Part shown: positions 22,863-33,953 of the stretch, in pieces
Numbering within the stretch: position 1 is the stretch's first letter
Layout of the letters: each line of letters begins with the position of its first letter
DNA from: Terebella lapidaria
Taxonomy: Eukaryota > Annelida > Polychaeta > Terebellida > Terebellidae
DNA length: 64,000 bases
Direction of reading: 5' to 3'
Assembly: GCA_949152475.1 (NCBI GenBank)
Contig: OX424563.1
Coordinates: 23,471,001 to 23,535,000, forward strand
Notes under the pieces: model-generated
The model's input: only the letters and a program-made list of their open reading frames with translations
The model's database searches: none
What the model was told of the DNA's origin: nothing
Position numbers and translations under genes: made by a program

Positions 22863-24835
22863 GGTTGATTCCCCGCTTGTTTATCGGTCCTGGAAAAAAT
22901 ACAAATATCAAACAGAGACATTTACCTGGGAATTCGTACGAATTATGAACCATTAGACAAATGACTTATCGCTGATTTATCGTTCATGCACACTAAATAT
23001 CACATTTTTCATCACAAATGCATTCACTCCACAGCGAGATGCATACAGAATTCTACACTTTTTGCAGAAATAATGTTGAGCGCAACACACTGGCAAATAG
23101 CTTACTCGTGGCACAGTGTGACCGAATACCTTGCTGCGATTCCACAAAGAGTTTTCCCTGTTATCGAATCATATTACAAGTCACCCACTGTGCAACAGGG
23201 GCTATCGGGATATGAGAGTGGAAATCTACATGATATTTCCACGTATGGGTTTGATCTGTGTTCAAGTGTTCGTCAGTTTCAATACGCATATGTATACACA
23301 TATTTATCAAACAATATTCTATTCATTGACCATAACTCTGTGGGCAAGTGAATGCTTTAGGTATTTTCTTATGTGCACTGACTATATTATTTGCATACTT
23401 TTCTGTATTTGCAATGAAGCGCTATAAAAAGTTTGATACTGTTTGGTTGATATCGGGATTCGGATTACATGATTCTAATAGACGACTAATTGAACTTTAT
23501 CTCAGACATCCCCACCTAACTATATAATAATATTACATTTGATCATTTATTTTCTACATCTATATCATATTACCATATCAGAACCAAAAATAGGCCTCTC
23601 TGTTTTCATTTTGCTGATTGTCATACAGCTATATGGTGGGGATGATGTCATATTTTTTACCATAATTTTGAGTTTCCCATTATATTTTTTTTTAAATGAT
23701 TGTAGATATCTGTATTTCTATAATGTATATCATTTGTGTTTGTTTGTATTTACTATGGTTCCAGGTTATATTAGTATGTTTCATATGACACCGTGTAACC
23801 ATACTCACCATACCCTCGACGAGTGAAATACTACACTGTGTTTGATCCACAGCGAGACCAAAAGGGAGCCCAAGTGATTTTCGAAGATCATTTGAAACGC
23901 ATGGAAATATTCGTTGTCCGAGCCCTTTGGTCCCATCATCCTTTCCTTTAAAATGGGGCAGTAGCTATTAATTATGAAAAAAAATAATGTTATGTGCAAT
24001 CACTAAATTATGTCTTACCACGTGATGAAAAACTGACGATTTGCTGCCTTTTAAGACCAAGCATGCATATACGCCAGCATTATTCTATTTGCTAAGCCAT
24101 ATGAAACTATCCAGTCATATAACAGCCGTACACCTATCGTGCTTTGTTCTCAAGTCTTACTGACAATATCTTTGCAAATCATGGTCGAGATTATCAGATA
24201 TGCCTAATATCGTTCCTCACCATCACATGTGTTTTTTTTTGCAATATTTGTTGACTTATGAGAAAGCGAGGTAGTCAAAAAGTGGGCGATAATAAGTTGA
24301 GACCAGAAAATCCTGGTCAAAGCTTATTTCAAGAACATAGCGTTCTCACTTACGTGCCCAATGTACGAGCAAACATTTCCAAGACGACCAGTTAGAAACA
24401 CAACAAAACTGTCTGCCATGAATCATGAATCAGGTTAACATGGGATAAATAGAAGGTGGCCAATACCCCATGGGTTGCCCTATTGAATCGCCTGGTACGA
24501 GACTGAATGCCATGTAATACCATCCCGATATTATCAACGCCAATATACGTTAGATGATATTACACCCCTTCTACATGTAGAGTTCTTGATAGGTTTGAGC
24601 GAGCAATCAATTAGGTTGTCTAGTTTTACCAGTGCAAAAAAAACGTTGTGTCAGCTGGTGGTCCTCCTATTATTGCCCATCAAGCAGCAATGAACTGATA
24701 GCTTCAAGGAAAAAGAAATATCAGTTGTGTTTTGACCGATGAGTTGAGATAGTTATTCGAGGTTTTCCAGACCATCAAAGTTTATCCCTCGTACCCCACA
24801 TCATTGCTCGCATTTCTGATCCAGCATATCATTTC

Positions 24836-25665
24836 TTTTACAACGTTTACGAATTGGGATTCACTGATTAACATAATGTTGTCTCCCTATATGCCTCTAG
24901 TGTCAGAGGAACTGTTTCACATGTCTTTACAGATATTATACACTCAAATGACTCAACATATACTTATCCGTTTACGATTATTCAAATGTGATGTAATTGT
25001 AAGACGACAATGTTCGAGGTATACTGTACATAGAAATCCAGTAGGCTTCTTTTCAAACTATGTCAATATCAACGTGGTAGTCAACGTTTTGATATTTATA
25101 TGTAGTTCATTAGCTTCCATGAAAACAGCCATGTACATATATGTTCCAACCATCCAATTCATAATGTCCTTCCATATACGAGAATACGAGAGCGAGAATG
25201 ACAATAAATAATGGTTGTTAGCATTTATAGCCTATTTATCTACATCCATTAGCCCAATATTATGACATGGTATTCATACCAGACAATGAAATAGACATCC
25301 CATAAATGAATCATTTAAAAGGGATCGATAAACTGAAATGCATTCTACTGCGTACATATCCATGACGTACGGATCCTATACCACCACGCTCAAATTGACA
25401 ACCCATCACTGTATATGTAATGTTCTAAGAACTTTGATATACAATAATTCTACATTTTTGACTTCATTACCTCAAAGATATTCATCAATAGCCGTATATT
25501 ACTAATATGGTTTTATGGTTGATGTGGAGTTGCAATGGAAATCCAGTTTTGTTTATGCGATCTTTATGCTGGCCAAACTCATTCATTCAATTGTCTGGTA
25601 GATAAAATGTTCATGGCACAACACTGATGTTGAGCAATTGTAAGTATGATATATTGATGATATGT
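24836..25665. other. Noncoding DNA, nothing recognised
   Basis: AT-rich sequence between the duplication and the hAT element. A 135-codon open frame overlaps its left end (24804-25211), but it shows no family motif and begins inside duplicated noncoding DNA. Confidence 0.4.
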
Positions 25666-25673
25666 GCCCATCC

Positions 25674-26613
25674 CAGGCCTGGGGTAATAGTAATATGTAA
25701 TTGTAATAGTAATAGTAACGATTACATTTCTCCAAATAATAGTAATATAATAGTAATCAGCTTTTCCAACAGTGGATGTAATAGTAATTGTAATAGTAAT
25801 ATATCTCAGTTGTAATATGTAATATCTATTACAATTGCTAATACTTCAAATAATTTTCTCAATACCCTTGGCATGATTATTTGGGGGCTATTCTTTATTA
25901 AGGCACTCACTTTGTTCTTGTAGCTGGTCAGACAAACACCAACTATTTCTTTGTGAATGAGGCATTCCACCTCCCCCAATCCCCCCCCCCCCATGCCTTG
26001 ATTAACTGTCGGAGAGAGTGATTGCGTAATCAGTTTGATGGCAATCGAGGCATCAATAGGCAGCCACTGTGTTTGTCATACAGTCAATTCAAGAAATCAC
26101 CACATTAAATGTTTGATGATCTTGTTCGCAACTTCAGAGGTTCAGACTCAAAGAGCAATGTGATCATAAGTACACGTGTTGTAAAATGTTATATCAACTA
26201 TATCAATTCGATAATACAGGGCCGGGGTGGAGGTGCCTTAAATAATAATTCTTATATTTGAAACCAAACACGCAAAAGTCCAGCCAACACGGTGTGCGAA
26301 TGTGTGCTATAGAATGATACACTCATGAGTCCGTTGATCATGATAGTGATTTAATCTTGTAATCGTTCTCCAATGAATGCGATGGCAACTTTGTTTTATG
26401 AGTATATTAATTGTTGCTGACTTGTGTTGAACAATATTTGTTGTGAACTTTGAATTTGAAAAGTAATAGTAATAGTAATTGGTGCAAAAGTAATAGTAAT
26501 ATAATAGATTACTTTTCAAAAATAAGTAATTGTAATAGTAATAGTAATAGGTCAAATTCTGAAGTAATAGTAATATAATAGATTACATTTCAAAGTAATT
26601 GACCCCAGGCCTG
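25674..26613. mobile_element. Non-autonomous hAT element
   Basis: 940 bp with perfect 12-bp terminal inverted repeats CAGGCCTGGGGT / ACCCCAGGCCTG. It is flanked by an exact 8-bp target duplication GCCCATCC (25666-25673 and 26614-26621). Ends starting CAG and an 8-bp duplication define the hAT superfamily. Both ends are filled with TAATAG/TAATAT microsatellite, in opposite sense at the two ends. There is a C-run at 25980-25992 and no transposase. It must be moved by an enzyme encoded elsewhere. Confidence 0.95.
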
Positions 26614-26621
26614 GCCCATCC

Positions 26622-29280
26622 TAACCTCAACATGCAACAAACAGTACACCAATCTAAATTGCATTGCATTAACTTTCACGACTTCATGGATAACTGGCTA
26701 ATTATACAATTGCCTCACTCAGAATACGAGTATATGCATATTGGAATAACATCCTCGTGGCCATTAAAACAGAATTCAATATCAATTATAAATGCTTTCA
26801 TTTCGGCATTAGTGATTATGTTGCTGTTTGTTAAGCTCATATATCTCTATGGTGAAGAAGCGAGACAAAAATGGACACAATTCCTGGCGGGAAAACGAAC
26901 ATGCCTTCAATAGAGTGGTGCATGAAAACATTAGAATAAAATAATGTTTTATTTCATCCTTTCGTTTATCCTCACGGCCACCACCAACAACAACCAGTTT
27001 TTTTTATTGTTATGTGCAAATTAAAAACTGTTGTGTTCAGTTTTAGTTTAGTTTAAACGTATTTATTTTAATTGGATTGTCCAATAGCATATAGTTTTTT
27101 TAGGGGCTCTCCACAAACGTATATGTACAACAACAATATAATGAACATCCAAACAAGAGAACAAGAAAACATTCTCGGAAGAATAAATTTACCACAACCT
27201 AGAATAATTACTATAATACAAGTTATGAATGAAATGAATGAATGATGAGTGGATCTGTGGATGAATGAATGAATGAATGAATGAATGAATTAATGATTGA
27301 ATTAATTAACTAATGAATTAATGACATCAGTTTAATTTAATCGTTATGTCGTCTAATTGACGATTCATGCAACGACCACAATAACATGCCTGCACTGCGT
27401 GCATGATACTGGTCTGCGGTAGATTGATCGTTGGAGCCACGGAACAGGACATCAGCATCGTCCGTTCCATGATCGTCCGTTCCGGGATAACCAGGAGGAC
27501 CCACAATGAAGCAAACAAACTTTCTGCTCCTAAGCTATACATATATACGTATATCACAGGCACATCTTTGAAATATGGTAATGGGTGTGCTAATGAACTG
27601 GGTCAATACTGGTATCTCCGCAGCCGAAGTAAGTTTTAAAAAAATTCATGACCATATGAAATCAATACCATGTCAATTATACATGCTTTTATTGTTTCAA
27701 TATATTCAAATAGCTATAAAATAACTCTCGGAGCACAGGATCTACCATGCACATATATTATCATATACTTCGACTGTGGAAACGAGGAAGTAGAAAGAGA
27801 ATTAAATATCCTTTTCAATTGACATGCGCATGTAGATATTACAGAACATAGACATTATTTTATAAAAAGAATAACCAAATATCCAAATATCAAAGCATTA
27901 TCGTATTTTCCACACAGGTGATCATAAAATGGTCCCAGGCACTGTCCCAAAGAACAAAGGATACTACTTTTCCACGTGGGAGAGGGATTATAGGTAGTTT
28001 TACATTATACATGTGGGTAGAATACTGTGTTCAAAAGCGAGGACGGTAATTCAGAGAATATTTTTCTCCACTAAATAACAAGCACTTAGCATTTTTAAGC
28101 GACTGGACCATTTCCCCCTCAATACGTGCATGTCAAAAAGGAATAAATAATAACATGAATAACAGATCACAGCATTGATATAATATTGGTGTGTTATAAT
28201 GCAAGTCTCATATAATAATAAAAACACTCATATCACATGTTAATAATACGTATAGAGACATACATTGCACGCAAGTTGTCTGTGAATTCAACTCAGTGGT
28301 CTATTACATGTCCATGTTATGGTTTTGTTTGATTAATGCGAAAACTGATCTTTGGCGAAGAAAATTTTCATTGCTTTCAACTCTCATTTGAGCTTTCAGA
28401 AACGCACCTTGATTGCAGTGTTCTATCCATAATTATCCGTTGATCCATTGATAATGATATGTCGTTAAAAAATGGCCATCAATTGCGGCAGGGTCATCAA
28501 AGCATGCAAAGCCTATGTTCTGAGTTCTCAACGCACTTTACCTTTTTGAGAAACAAAGTTAAATTATATTCTGAAACAAATATGTTACAAACGTATGAAA
28601 AAAAAAGTGGTGAAAACAAATCACTGGTAAGAATATTCACTCCGGAGCTGCGTTGTAAAGGTGAGTTTTTCAGTTTGGACTCCATACATATGCGCTTATA
28701 TGAAAGATTCAAGTCTCTATCGGGCTTATCACTGATTTATTTATAATTAATGATGGCTAATGATTGTGAAGCATTCTCATTTTCGTTTTGTCTGTTGTGT
28801 AGGATGTCCGGTGGGTGTGAACTTTGACAGCTAGGGTTGGCTTGTACAGGGCTTGTTTAGCTTGTTTCCGTTTGTCGACGACCATGATATCCAACACCCA
28901 CAGACCACAAAACAAATATATCAATGGCTTTTCGGATATACAATTGAAAAACGGCGAGGTTATCACGTTAGCAACTGTATTATTTTCATTGACCTATCGC
29001 TATTAATTTATACATGATATGAGCGTTATCAAGAAAGGAAATGCATGTATTTTTTCTTGGTGTGTGGTAAATTGTTGAGGCTCAGGGCATTTTCGCAGGT
29101 ATTTTATTGCCGCTTGATAAAAAATTTATTGCACTCCGATTATCTATGCTTTCATGTTTGTTTCCAGTGTCTATAAAATCCCGTATGTATGTTTTAGTGT
29201 GTTCACGTATCTCGTGATAATACCGAATATGTTTGATGATAAATCATGAAGAACTGATTTCAATGTGTACTAAATCTAAT
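26622..29280. other. Noncoding DNA with a GAAT microsatellite
   Basis: No gene supported. Bases 27261-27290 are a (GAAT)n run embedded in related degenerate repeats from 27226 to 27330. Open frames up to 104 residues have no family signature. Confidence 0.45.
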
Positions 29281-29520
29281 TGTATCCCCCGAACAAAGTT
29301 CGGCGGATACTATGGATTTACGATCGTCGCGCCGCCGCCGCCGCCGCCGCCGCGTCCGCGTCCGCAGACACTTTCTTGTGAACGCGCTGCAGGTTGCAAA
29401 TATGAACCGATTTTGATAATATTTTATATGGACATGTCTGATGGTGAGATCTGGACACCTATCGATTTTGGTTGCCATAGCAACCAAAATAGCCGATTGG
29501 CGTAACATTTTGTGCTCAAA
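29281..29520 (+). repeat. Hairpin-headed dispersed repeat with CCG microsatellite (copy 2)
   Basis: The order is a hairpin (CCCCGAACAAAGTTCGGCGG, 29287-29306), a TACTATGG...GATCGTCG segment, a (CCG)n run at about 29331-29353, then TTCTTGTGAACGCG and a diverged tail to about 29520. The 90- and 82-residue frames on the two strands run through the CCG tract and are not genes. Similar hairpin-microsatellite repeats are common in marine invertebrate genomes; the family name is unknown to me. Confidence 0.6.
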
Positions 29521-29812
29521 TTAGCCTGTTTAACACACATGGGTTGTGAACGCTCTACGGGTGGGAGTTTTCAATCAATGATGATGAAATCGCACAGGCT
29601 CAATGAGAAAGACCATCACACGAAACCTATTGTTTTTCAGAATGATCGAATAAATATTAATAAGTTTGAGAGGTTAACTTATTACGACAATTAAAATATC
29701 TACTTTGACATGTGTGGTCACTCCAATAACCTGTACTATGAAAGCAAATTGCACTGGATTCTTGTTCAGAATACAGAACTGATGTTTTTGGTGAAAAAAG
29801 AACAATATTACT

Positions 29813-30240
29813 GAATAAGTTAACATTGGTTTTACTAGTTAAGTCTATTATTGACCACAATAAAAATAGTTAAGACGAGAAACATTTATTATTGAGCTCA
29901 ACAAGGTAAAGGTTTTGTCCAGTAGAGACTTCACAGGTGTAACCGAATAAGTTAACATTATTTTTACTAGTTAAGTCTATTATTGGCCACAATAAAAATA
30001 GTTAAGACAAGAAACATTTATTATTGGACTCAACAAGGTAAAGCTTCTGTGCAGTAGAGATTTCATGGATGTAGCCGAATAAGTTAACATCATTTTTACT
30101 AGTTAAGTCTATTATTGACCTCAAGAAAAATAGTTAAGACAAGAAACATTTATTATTGAACTCAACAATTTAAAAGTTTTGTCCAGTAGAGATTTCATGG
30201 GTGTAACCGGATAAGTTAACATTATTTTTACCAGTAAAGT
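29813..30240 (+). repeat. Tandem array, 132-bp period
   Basis: The segment 'ataagttaacat' starts at 29815, 29947, 30079 and 30211, exactly 132 bp apart. The copies are nearly identical through 'tttttactagttaagtctattattg' and 'aagaaacatttattattg'. There are just over three copies; the last is partial. Confidence 0.93.
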
Positions 30241-30700
30241 CAATTTTTACTTCGAATTTCAACTTGGAACCAAGTTTGGCACATATTATGAATTAAAATA
30301 TAATTTATGGTGAAAAGATCAATCTGGCTCCAATTCCGTCATCTTGAAATGCAGTTTTGGTAAACTTTTACTTGAATTTCAGCTTGAAACCAAGTTTGGC
30401 ACATATTATGAATTAAAATTTAAATTATGGTGAAAAGTTGATCTGGCTCCAATTTCGTCATCTTGAAATGTAGTTTTGGTCAACTTTTACTTTGAATTTC
30501 AACTTGGAACATAGTATGAGTTGTTTGGCACATAGTATGAGTTGAAATATAACTTACAGTGAAAAGTTCGATCTGGCTCCAATTTAGTCATCTCGCAACT
30601 TAGTTGCGAACCAAGTTTGTCAAATATTCTGAGTTGAAATATAGCTTTAGGTGAAAACTTTTATCTGGCTGTAATTTCGTTATTTTTTTCCATGTCGAAA
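30241..30700 (+). repeat. Second tandem array, about 120-bp period
   Basis: The segment 'gaatttcaacttggaacc' begins near 30254, 30374 and 30494, with a fourth, more diverged and shorter unit near 30606. It shares no obvious sequence with the 132-bp array it abuts. Units contain 'atctggctccaattt' and 'gtcatcttgaaatg'. Confidence 0.9.
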
Positions 30701-33700
30701 TGGAAATTCGAATGCAGTGATTTTAGTGGTGATCTTGAATTCGACCTTCAATAAGTCTGAAAGGTTTCACACTCACAATGTACATCAGCGATATATTTGT
30801 GGCAACAGGGATGATAGGGCTACGGGGGATACACCCAAGCGGTCGTAGGCGACCGGAAGCGTCTAGTTTGATTTTGTGCATATAATGTTCCAATTCTTTG
30901 TCCTGTTCCATGCACATATGCACATTCCATGCACATATTTTGTTTTATGAGCATTATGATCAAATTCGTCCAGGACCTTGCGCTATATGTGATCGTCCAA
31001 ATGGGTGTAGTGATGAAACGTCATGATAGCGTGTTTGTCATAACGTGAGCATGAAACCACCATTCATGGCTCTGATTTGCTCTCCTGCAGATACGAAAGA
31101 CAAAAATCATAATGTCGTTATTTACCGTCATTGATACGGCACTATCGTACAATCTTCCGAATACGAATATTCATTGTAATGGGTTTTGTGAACAAGATGG
31201 GATCATGAATATTTGTTGTAGCTACGCCTAACGGGTTTCCTAACAATGAATAATGTATGCTATTCAGTTTTCATGTTCGAAGCTTTGACAACCGTCAATG
31301 AATTTGAACTAGGAAATGCATTTAGAAAAAAATGTTCAGCGATTTTTATTCATGTTCATCATTCATAGTATAGGGACGGACAGTAGAATGCAGATACGGC
31401 GTGATTTTGGAGACAACGAATATATTGGAAATATGCACATTTTGTTTACATTGAGTGTTTCTTCACAGTAAATACCTTGGAATTAATGCAGTTATTCACA
31501 TGAAACACTTGGTGTATGATGTTTGTCTACAGAATCACACCGTATTGTCGTGTGACTGTTTAATCCTGTTCTGGCATGTTACTATGACACTACTAGTATC
31601 ATCATGACACTTGCTTCAAGGATATGGTATTTATACTATTATGAGCCTATAAATAAATAACTTTTCTAAAAATAGAATGATTGAAGTCCTGCATCTTTCA
31701 ACTTGCAAAAAATATAGATTTATGATGATTATATTACATTAGTAATGATTTTCACCTTGAATATAAATTTTTCAAACTTAATGCATATTTGTTCAGGTTT
31801 TTGTTCCCGAAAAAAATACAGAGCAAAAAAAAAAAAAACGATTAAAATATTTTCGACATTTTAAAAGCCTGTACCAGCCCATGAAATGGTAGAGAGATTA
31901 CTGAATTCTTGAACACGTTGGGCCTTAACCCAATCGTTCCAAAATCTGAACTCCGAAATGCTTCTGTCCGCAAAATTCACCCTGGAGAAAACCGGCTGAC
32001 TGCTTTATCAGTGTGCGAGCTTTCGGGCGAGACTTCGCGTGACTTGAACGCCATCCAAGTGGTTGCTGATTGATAACCTAGAGGGCGCTGCGGACATTAC
32101 CGCGATGGATGTCTTCAATTGGAACTTACAGAAAGGTCGCCGCCAGATAGAGACGTGGAGCGTAAAATCCCTTAATATTCCGATATTGGGCTTAAGCGAG
32201 CATAAGCAAGTCACTACCTCTTGCGACCTGAGGTGGAAAATGCCGGTCAAAAGAGCGAGGGGGTGGGGGGGGGGGGGAGATAGGAGGCTGAGTTGGAAAG
32301 GGAGACGGAATAGTTATACCTCTCCGAAGTGAAATGGAGAAGGCTTTATTTGGATGACTGGCTTGTGTGGATCGTTCCCACCGACCAGTGCTTGACTTTT
32401 ATGACCGTAGGGTGAGAGAATAGGACGCGAAATAAACGGCCTTTTCGTGATTGCCTTCTCAATTCCAACAAATAGATCTGATCAAGTGCTCGAACGCAAT
32501 TGCCGGGAAAAAAGCAGTTGAATTCCGGGTCCTTAGTGCAACCGAGGTTTATCCCGTCCCATAATTCACGATGACGTCATAAATTGTCGCCCAATCAACG
32601 TACTTTCCAGGATTAAGTGTGATTCTCAGTAATTTTGGTTTAGTACCATGAAAGTTCACATATAAACGATATTCAGAGGCAGTTACCAAGATTGAACAAA
32701 GTTTGAGAATGTGAGTTCAAAAAACATACACGTAGCTTTATTGCAACGATATTGAAAAATTTTGTCGAGTGAATTTGTTCAAGCAACAATGCGAAAATAA
32801 ATCTCCTTATTAGAGACTCTACACTTTTATATACATAAACAACATGAGTATTAGCCAGTTGTTAAATGACGACACGATGAATGGTGCTTTGCTGTCAGCA
32901 AAATAAACGAAATCGTCTGTTTCAGAATGACTTCTAAGCAGGACATCACCAATCATATTACGTCACATCCGTTACAGAGAATTCCCTATTTTGAAAACGG
33001 GGGATGTCCTTGATCCCCCGCAGAATGGTGGGGGATATTCTGCTATGACTGGTGGTTGACCCAAGCTGGTTGGTATTGCAACGAACAGTTTCAAGACCAC
33101 AGCACGCACAGAACGGCTCAGACGACGAACGATATTATATGGGTTGTCAGGCACAAAAATCAGTCGTTTTAAGGGGGTACCCTCAGAACTCGAGCTGTAG
33201 CAAAAATCCAAGTTTTCAACCTATATTTTCCTTACTATGGTGAAATGAGTAATTGAATTAGCTAGCTTGTTATGTAAGCTGATAAGGTTTATCTTTTTCT
33301 GGGACGGAGCTATGAAGACTTGAATATGGGATTTTTATCACGGCTTTGAATGGCCGAGGCTATTTCTGAAATCTGTCCATAAATAGGCGTATATAATGTC
33401 TATGCCCCACACATAAATAGTGTACAATGTTTTGATGTCCTGGGCTTTATTCCATGGTTTACAATAAAACAATTCATTGCCCGTAATACTAGAGGAGCAT
33501 ATCCGCCGTTGGACGCCTGCATGGAAAAAGTACGTGTATCTCTTTTTGGACAGTCGACAAATTTTATGCCGACAACTTGACTGTTACAATTAGTAGGCCA
33601 CGTGACCAAATCCTCCAGCGAGCCCTGCGTCTGAAGACAACGCGCCTGTATCCCCTCCCTCGTTGCCTAGCAACAACGCTGTCCATCTCAAGAAGACATA

Positions 33701-33797
33701 AGTTGTCATTGGCCAAGCACTCGTCATAAAGCAAAGGACATCAAAACGATCCGCAGGAGACAATTGACAGTCCATCGCGAGGGAAATTAATTTTATT
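30701..33797. other. Noncoding DNA, nothing recognised
   Basis: AT-rich to about 31900, then of more balanced composition. It contains an A-run at 31827-31838, a G-run at 32259-32277 and a small hairpin GGGGGATGTCCTTGATCCCCC (33000-33020). No coding region could be supported. Confidence 0.45.
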
Positions 33798-33953
33798 CAA
33801 CCATTCTATGACAGCGGATCAAAGGCACCACAAAATCGCACTCGAAAAGTTATTGAAGAAGCCAAATCAAGTGGAATGGTTAAAGAAATTGCAAGAAAAA
33901 GTAACACAAACGAGCGTGCAGTTTCCACATTTCAGCCTAGTTACCGCAAATGA
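33798..33953 (+). pseudogene. Possible helix-turn-helix transposase fragment
   Basis: A 51-codon stretch ending at TGA 33951-33953 reads RTRKVIEEAKSSGMVKEIAR, then KSNTNERAVST. It resembles the helix-turn-helix of Tc1/mariner or paired-type DNA-binding domains (basic residues, an IAR motif, then ERAVS). It has no start codon and no catalytic domain follows; frames after it are short. It could be a small transposon remnant or chance resemblance. Confidence 0.3.

Larger units (their letters stand above)
19951..24835 (+). repeat. Duplicated block, copy B (second part)
   Basis: Collinear with 12352-16960. It lacks the minisatellite and the TIR element of copy A. It instead has its own insertions: 21513-22862 (hairpin plus inverted-repeat element) and about 470 bp at 23877-24350 with no counterpart in copy A and no recognised ends. 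No conserved coding frame is seen. Confidence 0.85.

Noticed and set aside
24804..25211. 135-codon open frame
   Set aside because: Starts inside duplicated noncoding DNA, A+T-rich hydrophobic composition, no domain.
25674..26613. TAATAG repeats as a CRISPR-like array
   Set aside because: No spacers, eukaryotic context, and the repeat sits inside a hAT element with a clear target duplication.
29233..29508. Open frames through the CCG repeat on both strands
   Set aside because: Poly-proline and poly-arginine are read from the microsatellite; it is a repeat, not a gene.
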